DNA of 64,000 nucleotides from Streptomyces sp. NRRL F-2664 (GTDB lineage Bacteria; Actinomycetota; Actinomycetes; Streptomycetales; Streptomycetaceae): positions 62,001-126,000 of the forward strand of contig NZ_JOFX01000020.1 of NCBI RefSeq assembly GCF_000719345.1, read 5' to 3'. The notes beneath the pieces were generated by a model, which saw only the letters and a program-made list of their open reading frames with translations, ran no database searches and was not told the DNA's origin. This document shows positions 37,433-46,033 of the stretch, piece after piece; position 1 is the stretch's first letter, and every line of letters begins with the position of its first letter. The position numbers were made by a program, and so were the translations under genes.

Positions 37433-39133
37433 ATGGACGCTGAAGCCATCGAGGAGGGCCGCCGCCGCTGGCAGGCCCGTTATGACAAGGCCCGCAAGCG
37501 CGAGGCAGACTTCACCACGCTCTCCGGCGACGAGGTCGAGCCGGTCTACGGGCCGCGGCCCGGCGACGCCTACGAGGGCTTCGAGCGGATCGGCTGGCCC
37601 GGGGAGTACCCGTACACCCGCGGCCTGCACGCCACCGGCTACCGGGGGCGGACCTGGACCATCCGCCAGTTCGCCGGCTTCGGCAATGCCGAGCAGACGA
37701 ACGAGCGCTACAAGATGATCCTGGCCGCGGGCGGCGGCGGCCTCTCGGTCGCCTTCGACATGCCGACCCTCATGGGGCGCGACTCCGACGACCCCCGCTC
37801 GCTCGGCGAGGTCGGCCACTGCGGTGTCGCCATCGACTCCGCCGCCGACATGGAGGTCCTCTTCCAGGACATCCCCCTCGGCGACGTCACGACCTCCATG
37901 ACCATCTCGGGCCCCGCCGTGCCCGCCTTCTGCATGTACCTCGTGGCCGCCGAGCGCCAGGGCGTGGACCCCGCCGTCCTGAACGGCACGCTCCAGACGG
38001 ACATCTTCAAGGAGTACATCGCCCAGAAGGAGTGGCTCTTCGAACCCGAGCCGCACCTGCGCCTCATCGGCGACCTGATGGAGTACTGCGCCAAGGGCAT
38101 CCCGGCCTACAAGCCGCTCTCCGTGTCCGGATACCACATCCGCGAGGCCGGGGCCACGGCCGCGCAGGAGCTCGCCTACACCCTCGCCGACGGCTTCGGC
38201 TACGTGGAGCTGGGCCTCTCCCGCGGCCTGGACGTGGACCACTTCGCCTCCGGCCTCTCCTTCTTCTTCGACGCACACCTCGACTTCTTCGAGGAGATCG
38301 CCAAGTTCCGCGCCGCCCGCCGGATCTGGGCGCGCTGGATGAAGGAGGTGTACGGGGCCAAGAGCGAGAAGTCGATGTGGCTGCGCTTCCACACGCAGAC
38401 CGCCGGCGTCTCCCTCACGGCGCAGCAGCCGTACAACAACGTGGTGCGCACCGCCGTGGAAGCCCTCGCGGCCGTCCTCGGCGGCACCAACTCGCTGCAC
38501 ACCAACGCCCTCGACGAGACCCTCGCGCTGCCGAGCGAGCAGGCGGCCGAGATCGCCCTGCGCACCCAGCAGGTCCTGATGGAGGAGACCGGCGTCGCCA
38601 ACGTGGCGGACCCGCTGGGCGGCTCCTGGTACGTCGAGCAGCTCACCGACCGCATCGAGGCCGACGCCGAGCGGATCTTCGAGCAGATCAAGGAGCGCGG
38701 CCTGCGCGCCCACCCGGACGGGCAGCACCCCATCGGCCCGATCACCTCGGGCATCCTGCGCGGCATCGAGGACGGCTGGTTCACCGGCGAGATCGCCGAG
38801 TCCGCCTTCCAGTACCAGCGGGCGCTGGAGAAGGGCGACAAGCGGGTCGTCGGCGTCAACGTCCACCACGGGTCGGTCACCGGCGACCTGGAGATCCTGC
38901 GGGTGAGCCACGAGGTGGAGCGCGAGCAGGTCCGCGTGCTCGCCGACCGCAAGGCGCGCCGCGACGATGCCAAGGTGGCCGAGTCCCTGAAGGCCATGCT
39001 GGACGCCGCCCGGGACGGCTCGAACATGATCCCCGCCATGCTGGACGCGGTGCGCGCCGAGGCCACCCTGGGCGAGATCTGCAACACGCTCCGCGACGAG
39101 TGGGGCGTCTACACCGAGCCGCCGGGCTTCTGA
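37433..39133 (+). CDS. icmA: isobutyryl-CoA mutase large subunit
   Basis: 566 residues, the length of the S. cinnamonensis IcmA. The TIM-barrel substrate domain is complete; the B12-binding small subunit (IcmB) is not encoded here. Residues that separate isobutyryl-CoA mutase from methylmalonyl-CoA mutase are present: Phe80 in TIRQFAGFG and Gln198 in EYIAQKEW. The numbers fit exactly if translation starts at ATG 37433, not at the upstream GTG 37427. The enzyme interconverts isobutyryl-CoA and n-butyryl-CoA with adenosylcobalamin, linking valine breakdown to butyryl-CoA for polyketides. No ribosome site is visible after the palindrome, so translation may be leaderless. Confidence 0.95.
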   Translation: MDAEAIEEGRRRWQARYDKARKREADFTTLSGDEVEPVYGPRPGDAYEGFERIGWPGEYPYTRGLHATGYRGRTWTIRQFAGFGNAEQTNERYKMILAAGGGGLSVAFDMPTLMGRDSDDPRSLGEVGHCGVAIDSAADMEVLFQDIPLGDVTTSMTISGPAVPAFCMYLVAAERQGVDPAVLNGTLQTDIFKEYIAQKEWLFEPEPHLRLIGDLMEYCAKGIPAYKPLSVSGYHIREAGATAAQELAYTLADGFGYVELGLSRGLDVDHFASGLSFFFDAHLDFFEEIAKFRAARRIWARWMKEVYGAKSEKSMWLRFHTQTAGVSLTAQQPYNNVVRTAVEALAAVLGGTNSLHTNALDETLALPSEQAAEIALRTQQVLMEETGVANVADPLGGSWYVEQLTDRIEADAERIFEQIKERGLRAHPDGQHPIGPITSGILRGIEDGWFTGEIAESAFQYQRALEKGDKRVVGVNVHHGSVTGDLEILRVSHEVEREQVRVLADRKARRDDAKVAESLKAMLDAARDGSNMIPAMLDAVRAEATLGEICNTLRDEWGVYTEPPGF

Positions 39134-39308
39134 TCCCCGACGCCCCGGGTTCGCACCGGGCCGGTCGTGTCCCCGTACGGTGGGGGCATGACCGGCCTTC
39201 CCGTTTCCGCCGGGGGAGCCGCCCGCGGATCGCGGCCGGCAGGTCCGGGTGAACCGGCCGGGCCGGCGGCAGGGGCGTGCGGTGGCAGGAGTGCGCAGGC
39301 GGCGGGTC

Positions 39309-39944
39309 TCAGGCGGCGGCGGCCGGGCCGCGCAGGCCGTGCATCAGCAGCGCGGTGAAGGCGGCCACCCACAGCTCGTCCACCGGCTCGGAGCTCACCA
39401 GGGCGCGGTGGACGACGGTGCCGGCGATCACGTCGAAGATCAGGTCGGTCGTGCGGCCCGCGAGGAACTCGTCCTCCTCCTGGGGGAGTTCGCCGCGGGC
39501 CTGGGCCCGCTCGCGACCCAGTACGACGAGACGTTTCTGCCGGTCCACGATCGCCGACCGGATCCGGTCGCGCAGGGCCTCGTCCCGGGTGGACTCGGAG
39601 ACCACCGCCATCAGGGCGGTGCGGGCCTCCGGGCGCCGCAGCAGCTCCGCGAAGCGCAGGACCACGTACTCGATGTCGGCTTCCAGAGAGCCCCGGTCCG
39701 GCAGTTCCAGCGAGTCGAAGAGCTCCGCCACGGCGTCCACGACCAGCTCGCTCTTGCCCGCCCAGCGCCGGTACAGCGTGGTCTTGGCGACCCCTGCCCG
39801 GGCGGAGACGTCGCCCATCGTCAGCTTCGACCAGCCCAGTTCGACCAGCGCATCCCGGGTGGCGGCGAGGATGGCGGCGTCCGCGGCCGCGCTGCGGGGG
39901 CGACCGGTGCGGCCGGGGCTGGCATTGCGCATGGCCGAGACCAT
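39309..39944 (-). CDS. TetR-family transcriptional regulator
   Basis: 211 residues. The N-terminal helix-turn-helix has KLTMGDVSARAGVAKTTLYR and the following KSELVVDAV; the remaining helical domain would bind an unknown ligand. The ATG at 39944 (MVSAMRNASPGRTGR) or the internal ATG at 39932 are both possible. It is convergent with icmA and divergent from the thioredoxin-TPR gene. A perfect palindrome at 40020-40042 is the likely operator. Confidence 0.9.
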   Translation of the reverse strand: MVSAMRNASPGRTGRPRSAAADAAILAATRDALVELGWSKLTMGDVSARAGVAKTTLYRRWAGKSELVVDAVAELFDSLELPDRGSLEADIEYVVLRFAELLRRPEARTALMAVVSESTRDEALRDRIRSAIVDRQKRLVVLGRERAQARGELPQEEDEFLAGRTTDLIFDVIAGTVVHRALVSSEPVDELWVAAFTALLMHGLRGPAAAA

Positions 39945-40019
39945 ACCCGTCGGTAGCCGAACGGGCTGCTGTGGTTCAGATCACGCTCGCCGCGGGGGCG
40001 CGTAGGGCCTCGGGGGGAG

Positions 40020-40042
40020 TTACGCTACGGCTCGTAGCGTAA
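40020..40042. promoter_or_regulatory. perfect inverted repeat, probable TetR operator
   Basis: TTACGCTACG (40020-40029) and CGTAGCGTAA (40033-40042) flank GCT. It lies 76 nt upstream of the tetR start and 141 nt upstream of the thioredoxin-TPR start. The architecture fits a TetR dimer site that controls both divergent genes. Confidence 0.7.
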
Positions 40043-40182
40043 GAGCGACAACCACGCGAAGGGCTACAGGCGCCAGGTGGGGACCCGGCGCCGCACCAGC
40101 AACACGATCGCGGCGGAGCGGCGGCACGGCCAATTCGCGCGATCTTTTTCGTCGGCGCGCGCATACGGGGGAGGATGTACGC

Positions 40183-41181
40183 ATGCAGCCCAGAAACATG
40201 TCCATGAGCGGCGTCGTCGACCTCGCCGCGGTGAAGGCGGCCGGCGAGGCCAAGGCCAAGGCCGAGCAGGCCCGCGCCGAGGCGGCACGCGCGGCGAGCC
40301 AGGGCGGCGGGGCCGCCCCGTCCGCCGGCGCCGTTCCGCCGTCCGCGCTCGTCGTCGACGTCGACGAGGCCGGCTTCGAACGTGATGTGCTCCAGCTCTC
40401 CGCGGAAGTCCCGGTCGTCCTGGACTTCTGGGCCGAGTGGTGCCAGCCGTGCAAGCAGCTCAGCCCGCTCCTGGAGCGCCTGGTCACCGAGGCAGGCGGC
40501 CGCCTCGTGCTGGCCAAGGTGGACGTCGACGCCAACCAGATGCTGATGCAGCAGTTCCAGATCCAGGGCATCCCGGCCGTCTTCGCCGTGGTCGCCGGTC
40601 AGGTGCTGCCGCTCTTCCAGGGGGTGGCCCCCGAGCAGCAGATCCGCGACACCCTCGCCCAGCTGGTCCAGGTCGCCGAGGAGCGTTTCGGCATCATCGG
40701 CCTCGAGGTGGACCCGAACGCCGCGGCCCCCGCCGGCCCCGCCGAGGCCGAGGCCCCGGCCGGCCCGCACGACGCCCTGCTGGAGGCGGCCGTCGTCGCC
40801 CTCGACGCGGGCGACCTGGGCGGCGCGGTGCAGGCGTACAAGAACGTGCTCGCGGACGACCCGGCCAACACGGAGGCCAAGTTGGGCCTCGCCCAGGCGG
40901 AACTGCTCGCCCGGGTCCAGCACATGAACCCCCAGGCGGTGCGTGCGGCGGCCGCCGAGAACCCGCGGGACCCGGCGGCGCAGATCGCCGCGGCCGACCT
41001 CGACCTGGTGGGCGGTCACGTGGAGGACGCTTTCGGGCGTCTGGTGGATACGGTCAAGGTGACGTTCGGTGACGATCGGGATGCGGTGCGGCTGCGTCTG
41101 CTCGAACTGTTCGAAGTCATCGGCGCGGACGATCCGAGGGTGACCGCGGCGCGGACGGCGCTGGCGCGCGTGCTGTTCTGA
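40183..41181 (+). CDS. thioredoxin-TPR protein (YbbN/CnoX type)
   Basis: 332 residues. After a basic Ala-rich N-terminus of about 55 residues comes a thioredoxin domain with FWAEWCQPCKQLSPLLERL (Cys 87 and Cys 90, the WCxPC site intact). A TPR-like helical domain follows from about 205 to the end (DALLEAAVVALDAGDLGGAV). In E. coli YbbN/CnoX is a holdase that protects substrates of GroEL and DnaK, but its active-site Cys is altered; here the redox pair is kept, so it may also act as an oxidoreductase. GGGGAGGATG precedes the ATG. Divergent from tetR. Confidence 0.92.
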   Translation: MQPRNMSMSGVVDLAAVKAAGEAKAKAEQARAEAARAASQGGGAAPSAGAVPPSALVVDVDEAGFERDVLQLSAEVPVVLDFWAEWCQPCKQLSPLLERLVTEAGGRLVLAKVDVDANQMLMQQFQIQGIPAVFAVVAGQVLPLFQGVAPEQQIRDTLAQLVQVAEERFGIIGLEVDPNAAAPAGPAEAEAPAGPHDALLEAAVVALDAGDLGGAVQAYKNVLADDPANTEAKLGLAQAELLARVQHMNPQAVRAAAAENPRDPAAQIAAADLDLVGGHVEDAFGRLVDTVKVTFGDDRDAVRLRLLELFEVIGADDPRVTAARTALARVLF

Positions 41182-41298
41182 ACGGGCTCGCGCCTCGCTC
41201 CCGGCCGGTGCCGGACCGGCTCCACAGCCGCTCCGTGCCGGTCCCGGGAGGGGTCCGGGACGTATTGGAGCCGCCGACGATTTGTTGACACGTGGATA

Positions 41299-41344
41299 AA
41301 CAGCGGCCGCACTTTGCCAAAACTTGGGAATTGCGGCCGCTGTT
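41299..41344 (+). terminator. hairpin downstream of the thioredoxin-TPR gene
   Basis: AACAGCGGCCGC and GCGGCCGCTGTT are perfect 12-bp arms around a 22-nt loop, 118 nt after the gene stop. No T run follows, and the right arm runs into the palindrome at 41343. Confidence 0.5.
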
Positions 41345-41355
41345 ACTCGCAGTAA
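41343..41355. promoter_or_regulatory. palindrome TTACT-CGC-AGTAA
   Basis: Perfect 5-bp arms. A similar site, GTTAC-CCGCCA-GTAAC, occurs 127 nt further on. Both precede the DUF6230 gene and may bind the same regulator. Confidence 0.4.
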
Positions 41356-41469
41356 ATCGAACCCCGTGAACTGTCCGGTGTGTTCACGATTCCCCCGTTC
41401 TGTCATGGCCGCCGGTGGCACCCTCCGTTGCGGACGGACGGTAACGCGCCGCATTCAGGTTATCTGGCC

Positions 41470-41485
41470 GTTACCCGCCAGTAAC
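41470..41485. promoter_or_regulatory. palindrome GTTAC-CCGCCA-GTAAC
   Basis: Perfect 5-bp arms with a 6-nt spacer, 346 nt before the DUF6230 start. It resembles the site at 41343-41355. Confidence 0.4.
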
Positions 41486-41830
41486 GAACCCCCTTGTGCC
41501 CCGGCCGGGAATGGACCACGATCGGCGACGCTCGGTCCTTCCCGCAGAGCCGCTCACTCGGAGCCGCGGTGGAGGGTCCCCACCGGGCCGGCCGGTGGCA
41601 GTGGCACCGGCCGCGGGACAGGGGGGTCTCCGCCGTACGGCGGGGCCTGTCCTCCAGGTTGCGCGAACGCGTGGCCCAGTGGTTGTCGCTCGGGGGTGAA
41701 CGCCGGTGTATCGGACGTGGCACGGCCGCGGCCCGGCCGCCTGCGCTCCTTCCCGAGGACGTAGCACTTCTCCCATCCCAGGACGGGCTCGGCCCGGACC
41801 GGAGATGTACGTCCGAGAAGGAGGAACGAA

Positions 41831-42472
41831 ATGAGTTCTCAGGTTCGTGGCGGGACCAGATGGAAGCGCTTCGCGCTCGTCATGGTGCCGAGCATCGCGG
41901 CCACCGCCGCGGTCGGTGTGGGTCTGGCGCAGGGTGCCCTCGCGGCGTCCTTCAGCGTCTCCGGCCAGGACTTCAAGGTCACGGCCGACAAGCTCGACGG
42001 TGACAACCTCATCCAGTACGGCGGCATTGCCGAGGGGCACGACCTCAAGGGCAAGGCGCAGCACCACCCGGTCACCATCTCCGGGTTCAGCCACGCCGAG
42101 ATCACCAACATGTGCCAGTCGCTGGTGACCCCGACGCCGCTGGGCAACATCACGCTGCAGCTGCGCACCGGCCACAAGGGCAAGCCGGCCGTCGCCGACA
42201 ACATCTACCTGGATGTTGCGGAGCTCGACACGGACGCCGAGTTCAAGAACCTGGACATCGGTGTCGCGGTCGGCGACCCGAGCCACAAGACGAAGCCGCA
42301 GGCGGGCACCGTCAGCAGCCCGTACGCGTTCTCGCAGCGCGCCGACAAGGCCATCCTGACGAACGTGCGCCAGAAGGCGTGGGCGACCACGGCCGGCACG
42401 TTCAAGCTGCCCGACCTCAAGCTGCGTCTGCTCGGTGGCGACCAGCCCTGCTACCAGGACATCAAGGACTGA
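41831..42472 (+). CDS. DUF6230 family exported or membrane-anchored protein
   Basis: 213 residues. A basic N-terminus and hydrophobic helix (about 14-37, ALVMVPSIAATAAVGVGLAQ, ending GALAAS) form a signal peptide or anchor. The rest is beta-rich with FSVSGQDFKVTADKLDGDN, VTISGFSHAEITNMCQ and IYLDVAELDTDAEFKNLDIG; two Cys could pair. Function unknown; the family is confined to actinobacteria as far as I know. AAGGAGGAACGA precedes the ATG. The next two genes complete an apparent operon. Confidence 0.87.
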   Translation: MSSQVRGGTRWKRFALVMVPSIAATAAVGVGLAQGALAASFSVSGQDFKVTADKLDGDNLIQYGGIAEGHDLKGKAQHHPVTISGFSHAEITNMCQSLVTPTPLGNITLQLRTGHKGKPAVADNIYLDVAELDTDAEFKNLDIGVAVGDPSHKTKPQAGTVSSPYAFSQRADKAILTNVRQKAWATTAGTFKLPDLKLRLLGGDQPCYQDIKD

Positions 42473-42580
42473 GTCCGTCCCGGTGACTGACCGGACGGGC
42501 GGGTGGCGACGGCCGTCCCCGCCCGCCCGTCCGGGCTCCACAGAGTTCTCCGTACCACCGTTTCCAGGGAGCTGTTGTCC

Positions 42581-43168
42581 ATGAACCCCCAGGCCCCGGT
42601 TTACGTTCGCGCAGAAGACGACGCCTGGCTCACCGTGGTGTACTACCACTTCCATGCCTGGAGCGGTCGCCGTCCCTTCTGGGCCGGGCTGTTCACGCTC
42701 CTCGGTGGCTTCCCGATCGCGTACTTCCCGTACGCGGACTTCCGGTTGGGCAACGTCAGCCTCGCGATGGCCACCACGGGCGGCGCAGGCGCACTGATCA
42801 TCGGCGTACTGCTGATCACGCTGGGTCTGGCCCTCTGGTTCCAGCAGACCATCCGCGTCTTCGCCGGAGTCGCCTCGATCCTGCTGGCCCTGGTGTCCCT
42901 GCCGGTGTCCAACCTGGGCGGTTTCGGGATGGGCTTCATCCTGTCCCTCGTCGGCGGCGCACTCGCACTGTCGTGGGCGCCCGGACAGCCGGCGGACGAG
43001 CAGCCGGCGCACCAGCAGCCGGCGGCCCAGCAGCCGGCCGCGGTCGCCCTGGCCAAGACGGATGCGGGAGCGGGCGACCCGGACGCTGCGGGGCCCCGCG
43101 AGACGGAGACGGCACACGCGAGCCAGACGACTGCCCACGCCGATGGCGGGAGGAACAGTGCGGGGTGA
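42581..43168 (+). CDS. DUF6114 family membrane protein
   Basis: 195 residues. A short soluble N-terminus (MNPQAPVYVRAEDDAWLTVV) precedes four membrane helices between about 33 and 125, then a Pro/Gln/Ala-rich tail with QPAAQQPAAVALAK. The ATG at 42581 is preceded by CAGGGAGCTG; an open frame beginning at 42503 has no such site. DUF6114 genes typically lie beside DUF6230 genes, as here. Unknown role, probably in the membrane with its neighbours. Confidence 0.87.
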   Translation: MNPQAPVYVRAEDDAWLTVVYYHFHAWSGRRPFWAGLFTLLGGFPIAYFPYADFRLGNVSLAMATTGGAGALIIGVLLITLGLALWFQQTIRVFAGVASILLALVSLPVSNLGGFGMGFILSLVGGALALSWAPGQPADEQPAHQQPAAQQPAAVALAKTDAGAGDPDAAGPRETETAHASQTTAHADGGRNSAG

Positions 43169-44435
43169 CGAGACGCAGCGGGGCGCGACCCCAGGCGCAG
43201 AGTCCCGTGTGAGGACGGGCCCGCGACACGCGGCGCCCAGGAAGTCCCTGCTGAACAAGATCCAGATACCCGTCGGCAAGACGATGGCGCTGGCGGCGAT
43301 GCCGACGGCCGTGTTCGTCGGGATGGGCATGGCGCCCAAACTGGCCGTGGCCGACGACAAGGAAATCCCCTTCGCGCCCGGACCGTGCGTGACGCGGTCG
43401 GACGAGCCCGCGGAGACGGAGTCGAAGTCCCCGTCCCCCACGCCCTCGAAGACGGCCTCGCCGAGCGCCTCACCGAGTGCCGGCGCGTCGCCCGCACCGT
43501 CCACGGCGGCGAAGCCGAAGCCCAGTGCCTCCCCGTCGGCGACGAAGTCCCCCTCGGCGGACGCCCCGGCCCCGACCACCACGCCGTCGCCGACCACGTC
43601 CGCGAACCCGCTGGACCCGCTGGGCGTCGGCGACAAGATCAAGGACCTCTTCGACGGGATCGCCCGGCCCCCGGGGGACCCCGCGGCGACCCCGGCGCCC
43701 ACGGCCTCGCCGTCCACGACGCCGCCGCCGAAGTCGGACCCGGCTCCGGACCCGGCCGCGGACGCGATCCGGGACGCCGCCAAGCAGGCCGGCGCCAAGG
43801 TCGAGGAACTGCCCGACGCGGTCAAGGACACCGTCAAGAAGCCCAAGGACGAGACCTCCGGGGCCGACAAGGACAAGGACGGCGAGGACAAGGCCGGCGA
43901 CACCTCCGACAAGGACGGCGCCGACAAGGATCCGGACGGGAAGGAACCCTTCCCCTGCCCGACCCACGACGCCGAGGCCCTCGCCAACGCCGAGCTGGAG
44001 CCCGGCATCCCGCTCCTGCCCGACGAGCCCTGGTACCTCGACAGCTCGCTGCTGACCCTGTACGGGCTGGACTACCACGGCATCGTCGAGGTGAAGACGG
44101 CGGGCGGGAAGACCAAGAAGGTCCTGAAGTTCACCGCCGACTCGCTGGACATCAAGGACCTCTACCAGACGGTCGGCAAGGGCGGGAACATCGCCCACCT
44201 GAAGTCCCGCCCCGGCTCCACGTCCAAGATCCGCGGGGCCACGGTGACGATGTACACCGAGAGCCTCAAGGGGAACCTCTTCGGCCTGATCCCGATCGAG
44301 TTCTCCCCGAACACCCCGCCGCCGCTGAACGTCCCCTTCGCGTTCTTCACGGACGTCAAGGTCGTCCAGGCCGGCCAGTTCGGCGGGACCCTGACGGTCC
44401 CGGGCCTGAAGAACTACATCGGCCCGCCGGAGTAG
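43158..44435 (+). CDS. anchored Pro/Ser/Thr-rich protein of the DUF6230/DUF6114 trio
   Basis: 425 residues. A hydrophobic segment (about 43-63, KTMALAAMPTAVFVGMGMAP) acts as signal anchor. It is followed by a Pro/Ser/Thr-rich region (about 75-200), a Lys/Asp-rich stretch with DKDKDGEDKAGDTSDKDG, and a C-terminal globular domain of about 155 residues from FPCPTHDAEALANAE. The domain contains KVLKFTADSLDIKDLYQ, reminiscent of FKVTADKLDGDNLIQY in the DUF6230 protein, which suggests distant kinship. GGGAGGAACA before the GTG at 43158 sets the start; it overlaps the preceding gene by 11 nt. Unknown function, likely at the cell surface. Confidence 0.8.
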   Translation: MRGDETQRGATPGAESRVRTGPRHAAPRKSLLNKIQIPVGKTMALAAMPTAVFVGMGMAPKLAVADDKEIPFAPGPCVTRSDEPAETESKSPSPTPSKTASPSASPSAGASPAPSTAAKPKPSASPSATKSPSADAPAPTTTPSPTTSANPLDPLGVGDKIKDLFDGIARPPGDPAATPAPTASPSTTPPPKSDPAPDPAADAIRDAAKQAGAKVEELPDAVKDTVKKPKDETSGADKDKDGEDKAGDTSDKDGADKDPDGKEPFPCPTHDAEALANAELEPGIPLLPDEPWYLDSSLLTLYGLDYHGIVEVKTAGGKTKKVLKFTADSLDIKDLYQTVGKGGNIAHLKSRPGSTSKIRGATVTMYTESLKGNLFGLIPIEFSPNTPPPLNVPFAFFTDVKVVQAGQFGGTLTVPGLKNYIGPPE

Positions 44436-44462
44436 ACCCGGTGGCGCCGCGGCGCCGTACGC

Positions 44463-44506
44463 ACCGAGGGCGGCACCCCGCATCACTGCGGGGTGCCGCC
44501 CTCGGT
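44463..44506. terminator. strong bidirectional terminator, envelope trio and pyk
   Basis: ACCGAGGGCGGCACCCCGCA pairs perfectly over 20 bp with its complement around TCAC, between convergent genes. The flanks are not AT-rich. Confidence 0.9.
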
Positions 44507-44541
44507 CTCTGTGCGGCAGAGTCGGGTGCGGCGCGGCGACG

Positions 44542-45972
44542 TCAGTCGCGGGCGACGCCGCCCAGGTGGTGGACGCGGACCATGTTGGTGGTGCCGGGGA
44601 CGCCGGGGGGCGAGCCCGCAGTGATGATCATGGTGTCGCCGTCGTTGTAGCGGCCCAGCTTGAGCAGCTCGCCGTCGACCAGGTCGACCATCGCGTCGGT
44701 GGTGTCCACGTGCGGGACGATGTACGACTCGACGCCCCAGCTCAGCGTGAGCTGGTTGCGGGTGTTGACGTCGGTGGTGAAGGCCAGGATCGGCTGCGTG
44801 GCGCGGTAGCGCGACAGACGGCGGGCGGTGTCGCCGGACTGGGTGAAGGCGATGAGTGCCTGGCCGTTCAGGAAGTCGGCGATCTCGCAGGCCGCGCGGG
44901 CCACGGAGCCGCCCTGGGTGCGCGGCTTCTTGCCCGGGACCAGCGGCTGGAGGCCCTTGGAGAGCAGCTCCTCCTCGGCCGCCGCCACGATCTTCGACAT
45001 CGTCTTGACGGTCTCGATCGGGTACTGGCCGACCGAGGACTCGGCGGAGAGCATGACCGCGTCCGCGCCGTCGAGGATCGCGTTGGCGACGTCGGACGCC
45101 TCCGCGCGGGTCGGGCGGGAGTTGGTGATCATCGACTCCATCATCTGGGTCGCGACGATCACGGGCTTGGCGTTGCGGCGGCACATCTCGATGAGCCGCT
45201 TCTGGACCATCGGGACCTTCTCGAGCGGGTACTCGACGGCGAGGTCGCCGCGGGCCACCATGACCGCGTCGAAGGCGGCGACCACGGCCTCCATGTTCTC
45301 GACGGCCTGCGGCTTCTCCACCTTGGCGATGACGGGGACCCGGCGGCCCTCCTCGTCCATGACCCGGTGGACGTCCTTGACGTCGTTGGCGTCGCGGACG
45401 AAGGACAGGGCGACCATGTCGCAGCCCATCCGCAGCGCGAAGCGCAGGTCGTCGACGTCCTTCTCCGACAGGGCGGGGACGTTCACGGCGGCACCCGGCA
45501 GGTTGATGCCCTTGTGGTCGGAGATCACACCGCCCTCGATGACGATGGTCTTGACCCGCGGACCCTCGACCTCGGTCACCCGGAGCTCGACGTTGCCGTC
45601 GTTGATCAGGACCTGGTCACCCTTGGAGACGTCGCCCGGGAGGCCCTTGTAGGTGGTGCCGCAGATGGACTTGTCGCCCGGGACGTCCTCGGTGGTGATG
45701 GTGAACTCGTCACCGCGCACCAGCTCGACGGGACCTTCGGCGAAGGTCTCCAGACGGATCTTCGGGCCCTGGAGGTCGGCGAGGACGCCGACGGCGCGCC
45801 CGGTGTCCTCGGAGACCTGCCGGACGCGGTCGTACCGCTCCTGGTGTTCTGCCTGGGACCCGTGGCTGAAGTTGAATCGGGCCACATTCATACCTGCCTC
45901 GATGAGCGCTTTCAGCTGCTCATACGAGTCGACGGCGGGGCCCAGCGTGCAGACGATTTTGGAACGGCGCAT
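44542..45972 (-). CDS. pyk: pyruvate kinase
   Basis: 476 residues. Key parts are MRRSKIVCTLGPAVDSYEQL, ARFNFSHGSQ, the substrate/metal site VMVARGDLAVEYPLEKVP and the signature KPVIVATQMMESMI. The enzyme converts phosphoenolpyruvate and ADP to pyruvate and ATP in glycolysis. The start at 45972 is the family start. It lies 61 nt behind ackA on the same strand, so pta, ackA and pyk may form an operon. Streptomyces usually carry two pyruvate kinases; this one is by position the SCO5423-like copy. Confidence 0.96.
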   Translation of the reverse strand: MRRSKIVCTLGPAVDSYEQLKALIEAGMNVARFNFSHGSQAEHQERYDRVRQVSEDTGRAVGVLADLQGPKIRLETFAEGPVELVRGDEFTITTEDVPGDKSICGTTYKGLPGDVSKGDQVLINDGNVELRVTEVEGPRVKTIVIEGGVISDHKGINLPGAAVNVPALSEKDVDDLRFALRMGCDMVALSFVRDANDVKDVHRVMDEEGRRVPVIAKVEKPQAVENMEAVVAAFDAVMVARGDLAVEYPLEKVPMVQKRLIEMCRRNAKPVIVATQMMESMITNSRPTRAEASDVANAILDGADAVMLSAESSVGQYPIETVKTMSKIVAAAEEELLSKGLQPLVPGKKPRTQGGSVARAACEIADFLNGQALIAFTQSGDTARRLSRYRATQPILAFTTDVNTRNQLTLSWGVESYIVPHVDTTDAMVDLVDGELLKLGRYNDGDTMIITAGSPPGVPGTTNMVRVHHLGGVARD

Positions 45973-46033
45973 GACTGGATCCTATCGGTTTGTTTCGTAG
46001 CGGAATATTCCGGCTGGTGGAAAGTCCAAGTGA

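Larger units (their letters stand above)
41182..41830. other. 649-nt intergenic region with inverted repeats
   Basis: No convincing gene is seen; both strands hold open frames but none with a ribosome site or recognisable protein. It contains a hairpin (41299-41344) and two palindromes of similar form, TTACT-CGC-AGTAA (41343-41355) and GTTAC-CCGCCA-GTAAC (41470-41485). The right end carries AAGGAGGAACGA, the ribosome site of the DUF6230 gene. An unusually long upstream region suggests complex control. Confidence 0.6.

Noticed and set aside
41471..44008. 845-codon open frame on the minus strand across the DUF6230 trio
   Set aside because: Overlaps three well-supported genes with ribosome sites and has no recognisable domain.
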